Shown here piece by piece: positions 1 through 7,984 of a stretch of 30,674 bases of DNA. Source of the DNA: Spirochaetota bacterium (GTDB lineage Bacteria > Spirochaetota > Spirochaetia > DSM-27196 > PWMO01); contig JAAAOR010000157.1 in assembly GCA_009908735.1 (NCBI GenBank), positions 1-30,674 on the forward strand, given 5' to 3'. Every line of letters starts with the position of its first letter. The stretch's first letter is position 1. Under the pieces are notes generated by a model, which had not been told where the DNA came from, searched no databases, and saw nothing but the letters and a program-made list of their open reading frames with translations. The position numbers and the translations under genes are program-made.

Positions 1-399
1 GTCGAGCTTGTTTCGATAGAAGCGGTCGCTCTCACAACCCAGTACGCCGGGAACCTCGAGGTCTCGGAGCTTCCCGATACGCTCGAGCACCTGTCCAACG
101 AAGTACTGCTTGAAGGCGAGTTGGTCTTCGTAGGAGAGATACTGCCAGCGGCAGCCTCCGCAGAGTCCGAAGTGCTCGCAGAAGGGCTCGACTCGCTTCT
201 CGGACCTCGTGCGGTACTCGAGCACGCGGGCAAATGCGAAGTCCTTTTTCTTTTTGGTTACCTTCGCATCGACCACTTCTCCGGGAAGCGCATCCTCGAC
301 GAAGAGCACCTTTCCCTCGGGGCGAGCGATACCGTGACCGCGGTATTCGATGTCGGTTATCTCTACGGCCTCGTAGACCGGCTTTTTTCTGGAAGACAT
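1..399 (-). CDS. rlmD: 23S rRNA (uracil-5-)-methyltransferase, RlmD/RumA type (5' part, runs off the window)
   Basis: This is the N-terminal 133 residues of a SAM-dependent RNA m5U methyltransferase; the rest lies outside the left edge. Residues 8-65 resemble a TRAM RNA-binding domain (EYRGHGIARPEGKVLFVEDA). They are followed by the iron-sulfur cysteine pattern C74-x5-C80-x2-C83 (CEHFGLCGGC), which in RumA/RlmD holds a [4Fe-4S] cluster with a fourth, later Cys. The SAM-binding and catalytic parts are not visible, so RlmD cannot be separated from RlmCD/RlmC paralogues. The ATG at 399 is the only plausible start before the lysine-rich N-terminus (MSSRKK). The gene is divergent from the MBL hydrolase, with about 115 bp between them. 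The family is well supported; the exact target uridine is inferred. Confidence 0.8.
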   Translation of the reverse strand, partial: MSSRKKPVYEAVEITDIEYRGHGIARPEGKVLFVEDALPGEVVDAKVTKKKKDFAFARVLEYRTRSEKRVEPFCEHFGLCGGCRWQYLSYEDQLAFKQYFVGQVLERIGKLRDLEVPGVLGCESDRFYRNKLD

Positions 400-476
400 T
401 GGCGTTGGGTGATCCTACCTGCTCTGCGCCGTGGAAGCAAGTGACTCTTGCCCCCACAGGTTTTTCTGCCGACACG

Positions 477-485
477 TGATATAGT
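477..485 (+). promoter_or_regulatory. Extended -10 promoter for the MBL hydrolase gene
   Basis: TG-A-TATAGT at 477-485 matches an extended -10 element, about 30 bp before the ATG at 515. No good -35 is visible 16-18 bp upstream, as expected when the TGn motif compensates. The rest of the 400-514 gap shows only a GAAGG ribosome binding site just before the ATG. Confidence 0.45.
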
Positions 486-514
486 GGAGAAAATACGTCA
501 GGACGAAGGTAATA

Positions 515-1375
515 ATGCGGATTCGTAAGGCATCTCTTAGAAAACTCCCGCTCACGACAAGAGGCCAACTTGGGGTTCTCTTTCTCGGAACAGGGAGCGC
601 CTTCACTAAAAAGAACTACCAGAACAACATTCTCATCGTCAAAGGCGATGATCACGTGATGATCGACTGCGGCACCCGCACCCCGGAGGCTCTCAGCAGG
701 CTTGGCCGTTCGGTCGGCGATATCCGCAACTACTACATCACCCACTCACATGCCGACCACGTCGGCGGCCTCGAGGAGGTGATGCTGGTAAACCGGTACG
801 TGAGCCGCACCAAGCCCCACATCTACATACCCGAGGCCTACCAGACAATCCTATGGGAGCGCTCTCTACGCGGGGGCACGGAGGAAAACGAGCGCCACGA
901 GGGCACGGGCCTCGCCTTCGAGGACTTCTGGGTAGTGCACAGACCAACCGAGCGTCCCGATCTTCCGCGACACGGCACCGAGGTGCAGATCGGTGGCATA
1001 AACCTCAAAACCTTTCGCACACGGCATTTCCCCGAGCAGGCGAGCTCGTGGGAAGATGCATTCTACAGCGTTGGATTCGTCATTGATGACCGCGTTCTGT
1101 TTACCGGCGATACGCAGTACGACGAAGAGCTCATCATCACCATGGAGAATCTCTTCTCGCCGGAGGTGATTTTCCATGACGTGCAGTTCTTCAGCGGCGG
1201 GATCCACGCAAGCCTCAAAGAAATCAACGGGCTGCCGCGTCACATCCGCGACCGCATTTACCTGATGCACTATCCCGACTCCTGGCGAGATCATGCGGAT
1301 GAGGCGAAGCGCCACGGGATGCAGTTTGCAAAGCAGTGGGTTTTCTACGATTTTCCTGAGCCCGGTGGCTCATAG
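515..1375 (+). CDS. MBL-fold metallo-hydrolase, ribonuclease Z-like
   Basis: A 286-residue metallo-beta-lactamase-fold hydrolase. The Zn-binding signature HSHADHVGG sits near residue 87. Further candidate ligands are the HF pair in FRTRHFPE, the Asp in LFTGDTQYD and the late His in LMHYPDSW. The N-terminal LGTGSAFTKKN stretch is typical of the RNase Z / phosphodiesterase branch, so a nuclease or cyclic-nucleotide phosphodiesterase are both possible. The RNase Z exosite arm used for tRNA binding is not evident, so I do not call it rnz. The start is supported by GAAGGT about 5 bp upstream and by an extended -10 promoter. The last 31 bp overlap the end of the convergent lipid-kinase gene. Confidence 0.8.
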   Translation: MRIRKASLRKLPLTTRGQLGVLFLGTGSAFTKKNYQNNILIVKGDDHVMIDCGTRTPEALSRLGRSVGDIRNYYITHSHADHVGGLEEVMLVNRYVSRTKPHIYIPEAYQTILWERSLRGGTEENERHEGTGLAFEDFWVVHRPTERPDLPRHGTEVQIGGINLKTFRTRHFPEQASSWEDAFYSVGFVIDDRVLFTGDTQYDEELIITMENLFSPEVIFHDVQFFSGGIHASLKEINGLPRHIRDRIYLMHYPDSWRDHADEAKRHGMQFAKQWVFYDFPEPGGS

Positions 1376-2493
1376 CGAATCGCCCCGCGCCGCGATTCGC
1401 TGTGATCCGCGGCAGCGGCAGGGACCGTTGCGGGCCGGGGAACTCCACCTACATCCGGGGCATTGAGCTCACTCCACCCGCGGAATACCCGAAGCGGAAA
1501 ATCCTCCGCCTCCAGCCATACCGGCTCACCATCGGTTTGCAGCGGGAGACGCCCGTCATAGCGGATGGTGATGTGCGCGGAGTCGAATGTCTCCACAACC
1601 GGGAGGCTGACATGCTCGCCGCGGTACATGCGGCTTTTGAGCCTCATGATCTGCACCGTACTGAGTCGATGTACCAGGCAGACGTTGTCGTTCCCCGGCA
1701 GTATGCGCATGCCGTTTCCATAGGTCCGGTGACCGGTTGGCCCCACCGCAATCAGCACGAACCGTCCCGCACGGGGTACGGCCGTGCCGTCGGGTCGTCC
1801 GATCTCCGCGGTCATCTCCCCGGGGTGCAGCAGAACCTGGTAGAGGGCGGCGGATACCGCGGCCGCGACACGGTAGATATTTCCGGGAAGCAGGCGCTTC
1901 AGTCGCGCGGAGACATCGGTCACGAAAGCATCTATTCCCAAGGAAACGACGTTGAACGCGTCGAAGCTTCGGCCTCGCGAGGTTTCCACGCGAACCAAAG
2001 GCACCCCGCTCACGGTTTTACCGGAGAGCATTGCCCGCAGCGCTGTTGAAAGGTCCGGCGAGTCGGCGCCGTCGTTCCCGCTTCCAAGGGGCAGGCGGAA
2101 GACGGTGGTGCGCGACTGCACCGCAGGATCGGCCTGCGAGAGGACGCTGAGGATCTCACCGTGGGTGCCGTCGCCACCGAGGCTCACGATCACCCGGGCT
2201 CGGTCGGGGTCGACGTTGGAAAGCAGGATGCGTCGCGCTATCTCGCGGGCATGGCCGTGGTACTGGGTAAAGTGATAGTGCATTACCAGTGCTTCGTCGT
2301 TTCGAGGAGCGCCTCCGATGCCGTCGGTAAACAGCGAGAAGGTTCGGCGAACCTGTTTGAACCGGCCTCGGTGGGCGAGCGCACCGGCGCGGACATTGAT
2401 AATGACATCAGCGCTAAGCTTGCGACCGGGAATGCTGTGAGAGTGGCTTAGAATCCGGGCAACCTGCTCTGCGATATGGAGATATGCACGCAT
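1345..2493 (-). CDS. Diacylglycerol/sphingosine-type lipid kinase (DAGK catalytic domain)
   Basis: A 382-residue member of the soluble bacterial lipid kinase superfamily (YegS/DgkB/LCB5-like), which transfers phosphate from ATP to a lipid hydroxyl. The nucleotide-binding motif GGDGTHGE starts at residue 106 and PLGSGND is at 135-141. A QTDGEP motif near residue 330 is the usual C-terminal catalytic/metal region. No membrane helices are seen. The C-terminal ~30 residues are low-complexity (Ala/Ser/Pro-rich) and overlap the convergent MBL gene by 31 bp, so they are probably not part of the fold. The gene starts 4 bp after the HAD gene stops, so the two are likely co-transcribed. The substrate is unknown. 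Confidence 0.8.
   Translation of the reverse strand: MRAYLHIAEQVARILSHSHSIPGRKLSADVIINVRAGALAHRGRFKQVRRTFSLFTDGIGGAPRNDEALVMHYHFTQYHGHAREIARRILLSNVDPDRARVIVSLGGDGTHGEILSVLSQADPAVQSRTTVFRLPLGSGNDGADSPDLSTALRAMLSGKTVSGVPLVRVETSRGRSFDAFNVVSLGIDAFVTDVSARLKRLLPGNIYRVAAAVSAALYQVLLHPGEMTAEIGRPDGTAVPRAGRFVLIAVGPTGHRTYGNGMRILPGNDNVCLVHRLSTVQIMRLKSRMYRGEHVSLPVVETFDSAHITIRYDGRLPLQTDGEPVWLEAEDFPLRVFRGWSELNAPDVGGVPRPATVPAAAADHSESRRGAIRYEPPGSGKS
1374..1401. repeat. Perfect 10-bp inverted repeat at a convergent gene junction
   Basis: AGCGAATCGC at 1374-1383 is perfectly inverted at 1392-1401 with an 8-nt loop. It begins on the last two bases of the MBL stop codon and lies wholly inside the 3' coding end of the opposite gene. 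There is no T tract on either side, so it is not a classic intrinsic terminator. It could slow or punctuate converging transcription, or protect the 3' end of mRNA. Confidence 0.6.
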
Positions 2494-2497
2494 CGGA

Positions 2498-3148
2498 CTA
2501 CCCTGTCACGGCGAGCACATCCGGCAGAGCATATACATCTTCTACCCCGTCGACAAGGACTGCGCTCATCCCCAGCGCCAGCGCGGGGGCTATGTCCACA
2601 TCATAGCGGTCTCCAATCATCACCACCTCCCCGGCGGATAACTCCAGCTTGGCAAGCCCCTCGTGAAACGGCTCGAGATCCGGTTTGGAGACAAGTGTGT
2701 CGTCGAGGGCGACGATAGCGGGGAAAAACGAGGCGACGCCGAGCATCTCCAGGGTGCGCCGGCCGATATCGGAGGGGTTATTGGTCAGTGCCGCCAGCGC
2801 AAACCGCGACTGCAGCGACGACAGCGCCGCGGCGAGTCGGGGGTCGTGACTGAGATAGCGCTCGGGGTTCAGCAGCTTGCTGCGCCAGGCGACGTTCTGC
2901 TGCATGCTCACACCGAACTCGAGAAAGGTGTTTGCCAGCGAGGGCCGTCGTCCGCGTTCGGCGGCAAGACGGTCCTGTACCTCGCGCACCTCATGGCGCA
3001 CATCGTCATAACTGCGGCCGAGCTCCATAGCCAAGCGCTCCACGAGCGACTGCGTGTGAGAGGTGAGGTAAGCGGCGTTAGTGTAGAGGGTGCCGTCGAT
3101 GTCGAAGAGAAGCGCGCGGGCACCCGATAGCTCACCGTAGCGCGTCAT
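2498..3148 (-). CDS. HAD-superfamily phosphatase, phosphoglycolate phosphatase-like
   Basis: A 216-residue HAD hydrolase. Motif I is DIDGT with nucleophile D16 and acid/base D18. The cap runs about 25-95. Motif II is the Thr in LTNNPS (T122). Motif III is K155 in VSKPDLEPF. Motif IV is IGDRYDVD with D180 and D185. The length and helical cap fit the Gph/PgmB/YjjG group; substrates could be phosphoglycolate, nucleotides or sugar phosphates. Its ATG overlaps the stop of the CYTH gene (ATGA, 3145-3148), so translation of the two is probably coupled. Catalytic residues look complete. Confidence 0.8.
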   Translation of the reverse strand: MTRYGELSGARALLFDIDGTLYTNAAYLTSHTQSLVERLAMELGRSYDDVRHEVREVQDRLAAERGRRPSLANTFLEFGVSMQQNVAWRSKLLNPERYLSHDPRLAAALSSLQSRFALAALTNNPSDIGRRTLEMLGVASFFPAIVALDDTLVSKPDLEPFHEGLAKLELSAGEVVMIGDRYDVDIAPALALGMSAVLVDGVEDVYALPDVLAVTG

Positions 3149-3699
3149 TGCCCACCCCCGCTATCGAGTAGCATCTGCGTGTAGGGCCGCGCCTCGATCC
3201 GCTCTGCTCCCACCCCGAATGTCTCGAGGGCGGCGCGAACTTCCGCACCGGCTGAAGCCCGCTCCACATCGGACGCGTCGTCACCGAGGAGTCGTTCGAT
3301 TTCCAGGAAACTACCGAGCCCCTGAACAACGGAAAGCTCCACGGTCAGACCGTTGTACTCGTACTGCCGCCCCTCTTTGTGTTTATCCACAAACGGCGTG
3401 CAGCCGAGCCGCCGCACCAACCCCAGGAACGCATCCTCGTCGGAGACCTCGAACTCCCGCTCGACGTTCACCTCGACCGACTGCCCGAGGTCTTTCTGCT
3501 TGTACGTACATACCAGCTTCTCACCGTCGCGACGCAGCCGAAACCGCTGCGGAACCGCCCCGGGGTCCGCGCTACACTCCGGCGCCGTGAAGTAGCGATC
3601 GCGCTTGTCGAACTCACGCAGGTAGGTGCATTGCGATTCGAGGCGCATTTGCAGGTCGGTGACGTCATCGACCCAGGCCTTGAGCTCCACCTCGTACAT
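3145..3699 (-). CDS. CYTH-domain protein (class IV adenylate cyclase / triphosphatase-like)
   Basis: A 184-residue CYTH-fold protein. The defining ExExK motif is at the extreme N-terminus (E3-V-E5-L-K7). The alternating basic and acidic strands of the tunnel follow: RFRLRRDGEK, VCTYKQKD, VEVNVEREFEV, and LGSFLEIERL near the C-terminus. It resembles CyaB-type 'class IV adenylate cyclase' proteins, but family members include cyclases, thiamine triphosphatases and inorganic triphosphatases. Which one this is cannot be told from sequence. It precedes the HAD and lipid-kinase genes with a 4-bp overlap, so an enzyme acting on a phosphorylated small molecule would fit. A GGAG-type RBS precedes the ATG. 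Confidence 0.8.
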   Translation of the reverse strand: MYEVELKAWVDDVTDLQMRLESQCTYLREFDKRDRYFTAPECSADPGAVPQRFRLRRDGEKLVCTYKQKDLGQSVEVNVEREFEVSDEDAFLGLVRRLGCTPFVDKHKEGRQYEYNGLTVELSVVQGLGSFLEIERLLGDDASDVERASAGAEVRAALETFGVGAERIEARPYTQMLLDSGGGQ

Positions 3700-3732
3700 T
3701 GCCTCTCTCCGTTGAGTTCCTGCCGCCGCTCG

Positions 3733-4605
3733 CTACTCGAACACGACCGTTTTGTTGCGGTAGGCGAGCACTCGATGCTCGACATGCAACTTCACCGCCC
3801 GCGCGAGCACCAGCTTCTCGAGATTCTTCCCCTTCTGAACCATGGCCTCCACCGTATCGCGGTGGCTGACCCGCGTGACATCTTGCTCGATGATGGGACC
3901 CTGGTCGAGGTCTTCGGTCACGTAGTGGCTTGTCGCGCCGATTATCTTCACCCCTCGCTCGAATGCCTGGTGATACGGCTTTGCCCCCACGAAGGCCGGC
4001 AGGAAACTGTGGTGGATGTTGATGATGCGGTTGGGGAAAGCCTCCACGAACTGACTGCTGAGGATCTGCATGTAGCGCGCGAGGACGACAAGGTCGATCC
4101 GCTCGCGTTTGAGAAGCTCGATCTGCTCGCGCTCCACGTCGTGCTTCGTTTCTTTCGTTACCGGGAAGTGGTAAAAAGGAATGCCGAACCACTCGGCCAC
4201 GTTCTCGTGATCCCGGTGGTTGCTTACGATAAGCGCGATCTCCCCCTCAATCTCCCCTTCCGTGTTGCGAAGCAACAGGTCGAACAGGCAGTGGTCCTGC
4301 TTCGAGACAAGTATCGCGAGCCGCGGCACTTTGTCCGAGAACTCGAGGCTGTAGCTCATCTCAAACTTGACCGCGAGGGGCTCGAACGAGGCCCCGATCT
4401 TTTCGGCGGGCAGGCTGAAATCGGAAATGTCCCACTCGATGCGCATGAAAAACGTGCTGGACTGCTCGTCCTCGTGCTGGCTCGAGTGAATGATGTTGCC
4501 GTTATGTGCGTAGATGAACTGCGAAACCTCGGCCACAATGCCCCGCGAATCGGGACAGGACAAAAGGAGAACGGCTCGAGGTGTTTCCGCCAGTGGTGAG
4601 GTCAT
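3733..4605 (-). CDS. purU: Formyltetrahydrofolate deformylase
   Basis: A 290-residue PurU, which hydrolyses 10-formyl-THF to THF and formate and so balances one-carbon pools and supplies formate. An N-terminal ACT domain (about 10-85, starting SCPDSRGIVAEVS) is followed by the formyltransferase fold (about 93-275). The catalytic triad of this fold is visible: N176 and H178 in INIHHSFLPAF, and D224 in EDLDQGPII. The length matches E. coli PurU closely. It lies 33 bp before the CYTH gene and 19 bp after gpmA in the same direction. No clear RBS is seen before the ATG. Formate release is compatible with an anaerobic lifestyle, but this NrdD looks disulfide-dependent rather than formate-dependent. 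Confidence 0.93.
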   Translation of the reverse strand: MTSPLAETPRAVLLLSCPDSRGIVAEVSQFIYAHNGNIIHSSQHEDEQSSTFFMRIEWDISDFSLPAEKIGASFEPLAVKFEMSYSLEFSDKVPRLAILVSKQDHCLFDLLLRNTEGEIEGEIALIVSNHRDHENVAEWFGIPFYHFPVTKETKHDVEREQIELLKRERIDLVVLARYMQILSSQFVEAFPNRIINIHHSFLPAFVGAKPYHQAFERGVKIIGATSHYVTEDLDQGPIIEQDVTRVSHRDTVEAMVQKGKNLEKLVLARAVKLHVEHRVLAYRNKTVVFE

Positions 4606-4624
4606 GAGAGACGGCGGGGCCGGC

Positions 4625-5368
4625 TTACTTCTTTGCCTGGTTTGCCACAGCCTGTGCAGCCTTCTGGGCGGCTTCCGGATCGCCGAGGTAGTAGCTCTTT
4701 ATCGGCGCGAGGTTCTCATCGAGCTCGTAGACCAGGGGAATGCCCGTGGGTATGTTGAGCTTGGGGATTTCCTCGTCGGACATATCGTCGAGATACTTCA
4801 CCAGTGCTCGAAGGCTGTTGCCGTGGGCGGCAATAACGATCCGTTTGCCCGACACTATTGCCGGCGCAATCGCGACGCGCCAGTACGGCAAGAAACGGGC
4901 AACGGTGTCTTTGAGCGACTCGGTGCGCGGCAGATCGGACTTCGGCACGTCGAAGTAACGGCGGTCCTTACCAGGGAAGCGTTCGTCGTCATCGGCCAGG
5001 GGGGGCGGCGGGACGTCGTAGCTTCTGCGCCACTGGTGCACCTTGTCCTCACCTTCTTTCTCCGCCATTTGAGCCTTGTTGTAGCCCTGCAGCGAGCCGT
5101 AGTGGCGCTCGTTCAGTCGCCAGTGCTTCTCCACCGGTATCCACGAAAGCCCCATTTTGTGGAGCACAATATCAAGGGTCCGAATTGCACGAGTCAGCAC
5201 TGAGGTAAAGGCAAGATCAAACTCGTACCCCTCCTCAGAGAGGAGACGCCCACCCTCCTCGGCTTCGGCGATGCCCTTCTCCGTTAGGTCTACGTCGGTC
5301 CACCCGGTGAACAGGTTCGACTTGTTCCACTCACTTTCTCCGTGTCTCACGAGCACGATCTTGTACAT
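4625..5368 (-). CDS. gpmA: 2,3-bisphosphoglycerate-dependent phosphoglycerate mutase
   Basis: A 247-residue glycolytic mutase interconverting 3- and 2-phosphoglycerate through a phosphohistidine. The phosphorylated His is H9 in [10 protein letters not shown]87 is in [12 protein letters not shown] and the second catalytic His is H182 in [10 protein letters not shown]. The dPGM-specific insert ([14 protein letters not shown]) is present. I chose the ATG at 5368 rather than an in-frame start 60 bp upstream because the family begins right at [10 protein letters not shown] and GGAGG lies about 6 bp before it. The extra upstream residues ([10 protein letters not shown]...) would not match. The gene is 56 bp downstream of sufU. 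The C-terminal tail is Ala/Gln/Lys-rich. Confidence 0.95.
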   Translation of the reverse strand: MYKIVLVRHGESEWNKSNLFTGWTDVDLTEKGIAEAEEGGRLLSEEGYEFDLAFTSVLTRAIRTLDIVLHKMGLSWIPVEKHWRLNERHYGSLQGYNKAQMAEKEGEDKVHQWRRSYDVPPPPLADDDERFPGKDRRYFDVPKSDLPRTESLKDTVARFLPYWRVAIAPAIVSGKRIVIAAHGNSLRALVKYLDDMSDEEIPKLNIPTGIPLVYELDENLAPIKSYYLGDPEAAQKAAQAVANQAKK

Positions 5369-5424
5369 TCGGCCTCCAGATCTCCGTTGTGCGGGGGAAA
5401 GCCTACCGGCGGGCGCGGGGTGTG

Positions 5425-5883
5425 TCAATCCGCGGCCGACTGCGACCCGTTGGCGCCGAGATCACTCATAATGCTTTCGAGGGTGTTCCAGGCAAGCATC
5501 GCACACTTGATGCGCACGGGGTATTTCTTCACCCCCTGCATTGCCTCGAGATCTTCCGCTTCGTCGGGAAACTCGGGCTCGGCGTCCTCGAGTAGCATCG
5601 AGCGATACTGAGAGACGATGGCCTGGGCTTCTCCCAACGACTTGCCACGAACCGCATCACACAGCAGATTCGCCGATGCACAGCAGATGGAACATCCCAT
5701 CCCCTGATAGGCGATATCCGCTATGCGCCCGTCCTGCTCTCGCACGTGTAGCTCCAGGTCGTCGCCGCATGAGGGGTTCGTCCCCTCAGCCTGGTGCGTC
5801 TCGCTTTCAACCGCCCGCTTGTTTCGCGTGGCTTTGTAGTTATCGAGAATAATTTCCTTATAGATATCGTCTTCGATGCTCAT
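5425..5883 (-). CDS. sufU: SUF-system iron-sulfur scaffold / sulfurtransfer partner
   Basis: A 152-residue SufU-type IscU-like protein that takes sulfur from SufS during Fe-S cluster assembly. The Zn/sulfur ligand set of SufU is visible: C39-G-D41 ([10 protein letters not shown]), C64 in [10 protein letters not shown], and C127 in RIKCAMLAW. The 18-21-residue insertion between the second and third Cys typical of SufU over IscU appears present ([14 protein letters not shown]). The start codon overlaps the sufS stop (ATGA, 5880-5883), so the pair is translationally coupled. No sufBCD is in the window. Extra cysteines at 67, 68 and 75 are unusual in number but lie next to the normal ligand. Confidence 0.92.
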   Translation of the reverse strand: MSIEDDIYKEIILDNYKATRNKRAVESETHQAEGTNPSCGDDLELHVREQDGRIADIAYQGMGCSICCASANLLCDAVRGKSLGEAQAIVSQYRSMLLEDAEPEFPDEAEDLEAMQGVKKYPVRIKCAMLAWNTLESIMSDLGANGSQSAAD

Positions 5884-7151
5884 GTAAATACATTCCTCAC
5901 CCGATCGATGCCCTCGAACAGCCGGTCCACCTCCGCAACGGTATTGTAGAGGTAGAAGGATGCTCGTGTGGTGCCGGGAACGCCGAACACCTGCATGAGC
6001 GGATGCGCACAGTGGAACCCGGTACGAACGGCAATGCCCTCCTGATCGAGAATGGCGCCGGTGTCATGAGGGTGGACATCGGCGAGATTGAACGAGAACA
6101 CACCTCCTCGGATCGACACATCGGCCGGACCGAATACCACGAGGTCGTCGTATTCAGCGGCACGCTCCATGGCATGAGAGAGAAGGTTCTGCTCGTGGCG
6201 ATGAATCGCGTCCATCCCTACCGCTTCGAGATAATCAATGGCGGCTGTCAGCCCGAGAACACCGGCGATGTTAGGCGTGCCGGCCTCGAAGCGCTCGGGC
6301 AGATCCTTGAACGTGGTGCGCTCTTTTCGAACCTTCACGATCATGTCACCGCCGAGGAGGAAGGGGTCCATATCCTCGAGCACCTCAGCTTTTCCCCACA
6401 GCGCGCCGACTCCCGTCGGGCCGAGCATCTTATGTCCCGAAAACGCGAGGAAGTCGGCGTCGAGGGCGGCGACATCCACCTGCTGATGAGACACGAGTTG
6501 CGCCCCATCCACGAGGGTGACCGCTCCCACCTCTTTCGCCCGCGAGAGGATCGGATCGAGCGGCGGCATGTAACCTGTCACGTTGGACATTGCCGTAATC
6601 GCCACGAGCCGGGTTGCGTCGGTGATGATGGTCTCTAGCTCATCGAGGAGCAAACTTCCGTCCGCGGGGTCCGCGGGTATGAACTTCAGCGTGGCGCCGG
6701 TGCGCTCGCAAATGGCCTGCCAGGGCACGAAGTTCGCGTGATGCTCGATCTCGCTCACCACGACCTCATCGCCCGGCCCGAGGTGCTTGAGCCCCCACCC
6801 GTAGGCAACGGTGTTTATCGACGCGGTGGTCCCCCCGGTAAAAATGACGTGCGAGTTCTTTGGCGCGTGTATGAATCGAGCAAGGCGCTCGCGAGCCTCG
6901 TCGTATAGCATGCTTGCACGCTCGGAGAACTCGTACACTCCCCGGTGAATATTGGAGCTCATCTCCGTGTAGTAGCCAATCTCGGTGTCGATGACGGACT
7001 GAGGTTTGAGCGAGGTCGCGCTGTTATCGAGGTATACGAAGGGATTTCCCCGCATGGTGCGTGACAAAATAGGGAAGTCACCGCGGATACTCTTCATATC
7101 GAGAGCCGACGAACCATGCTCGACGGCGCTGCCGGTATGTGTGGAAGACAT
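5880..7151 (-). CDS. sufS: Cysteine desulfurase, SufS/CsdA group
   Basis: A 423-residue PLP enzyme that converts cysteine to alanine and passes persulfide sulfur to SufU. The PLP lysine is K241 in FSGHKMLGPTG; the catalytic cysteine is C381 in RTGFHCAHPLM, the short conserved loop of group II desulfurases. H137/H138 in EIEHHANFVPW stacks on PLP. I start at the ATG at 7151, with GAGGAG about 9 bp upstream, instead of 54 bp further upstream, where the extra residues (MAESSWWKAPR...) are not family-like. The N-terminus is about 15 residues longer than E. coli SufS. It is 82 bp downstream of the superoxide dismutase gene. Confidence 0.95.
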   Translation of the reverse strand: MSSTHTGSAVEHGSSALDMKSIRGDFPILSRTMRGNPFVYLDNSATSLKPQSVIDTEIGYYTEMSSNIHRGVYEFSERASMLYDEARERLARFIHAPKNSHVIFTGGTTASINTVAYGWGLKHLGPGDEVVVSEIEHHANFVPWQAICERTGATLKFIPADPADGSLLLDELETIITDATRLVAITAMSNVTGYMPPLDPILSRAKEVGAVTLVDGAQLVSHQQVDVAALDADFLAFSGHKMLGPTGVGALWGKAEVLEDMDPFLLGGDMIVKVRKERTTFKDLPERFEAGTPNIAGVLGLTAAIDYLEAVGMDAIHRHEQNLLSHAMERAAEYDDLVVFGPADVSIRGGVFSFNLADVHPHDTGAILDQEGIAVRTGFHCAHPLMQVFGVPGTTRASFYLYNTVAEVDRLFEGIDRVRNVFT

Positions 7152-7233
7152 ATGGTTGTACTCCTCGAGCCGCCGTGGCGCTTTCCACCACGACGACTCT
7201 GCCAATCAGCTTACTGCCACGGCCGGGCGCAGG

Positions 7234-7842
7234 TCAACGCGCTCGCTCATAGAGATGCGCGACGGTGTCCCAGTTCACGACGTTAAAGAAGTTGTCGACA
7301 TACTCCGCCCGTCGATTGCGGTACGTGAGGTAGTAGGCGTGCTCCCACACGTCGATGCCGAGAATCGGGGCCATGCCGTGAGTTATGGGGTTATCCTGAT
7401 TCGGCGTGCTCATGAGCTCGAGTTGCCCCTTTGGATTCACAACCAGCCACCCCCAGCCGCTTCCGAAGCGTCCGGTCGCGGTCGCCTTGAAGGCCGATTT
7501 GAACTCGCCGAAGCTGCCGAATGTATCGCCGATGGCCGCTCCAACGACGCCGGAGGGATCACCACCTGCCCCGGGGGCCATGAACCGCCAGAACAGGTCA
7601 TGGTTGTAGTGACCGCCACCGTGGTTTCTCACGGGTGTGCGCACATTCTCGGGCAGAGAATCAAGTCCCTTCAACAGGTCCTCAATACTCCACGACTCGT
7701 AGTCGGTTCCCTCAATCGCGGCGTTTAACTTGGTCGTATATCCGACGTGATGCTTATCGTGGTGGAGCCGCATTGTCTCCTCGTCGATATACGGCGCGAG
7801 AGCATCATAGGCATAGGGAAGATCCGGTGTCTGAAAAGGCAT
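7234..7842 (-). CDS. sodA: Superoxide dismutase, Mn-type of the Fe/Mn family
   Basis: A 202-residue cytosolic superoxide dismutase. Predicted metal ligands are H27 (RLHHDKHH), H81 ([11 protein letters not shown]), D164 and H168 ([11 protein letters not shown]). The Gly-Gly at 76-77 combined with Gln at 149 (STPNQDNPI) is the pattern of Mn-dependent enzymes; Fe enzymes carry the active-site Gln on the earlier helix. It could still be cambialistic. A strong AGGAGGAGG site precedes the ATG and a candidate promoter lies at 7893-7921. It heads a run of leftward genes with sufS/sufU, which links oxidant defence and Fe-S repair. Confidence 0.95.
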   Translation of the reverse strand: MPFQTPDLPYAYDALAPYIDEETMRLHHDKHHVGYTTKLNAAIEGTDYESWSIEDLLKGLDSLPENVRTPVRNHGGGHYNHDLFWRFMAPGAGGDPSGVVGAAIGDTFGSFGEFKSAFKATATGRFGSGWGWLVVNPKGQLELMSTPNQDNPITHGMAPILGIDVWEHAYYLTYRNRRAEYVDNFFNVVNWDTVAHLYERAR

Positions 7843-7892
7843 AGAGCCTCCTCCTGTGAGTAAGGTTTCGAAGCACTACCGCTTCTATGACC

Positions 7893-7921
7893 AGAATACT
7901 AAGCTTTTCGCACCGGAGCAA
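7893..7921 (-). promoter_or_regulatory. Candidate sigma70-type promoter for sodA and downstream genes
   Basis: Reading leftward, TTGCTC (7921-7916) and TATTCT (7898-7893) are separated by 17 bp, and the implied transcript start is about 40 bp before the sodA ATG. The match is moderate (TTG kept in the -35; TAT--T in the -10). No operator palindrome was recognised in 7843-7984. Confidence 0.4.
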
Positions 7922-7984
7922 ATAGTCTGTCGGTGGGCCCGGTAAAGCCGCCGACGAACCCCGAATTTCGAGCTCGAACCGACC

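Noticed and set aside
5369..5428. A 20-residue N-terminal extension of GpmA
   Set aside because: The family starts at [10 protein letters not shown], and GGAGG lies just before that ATG.
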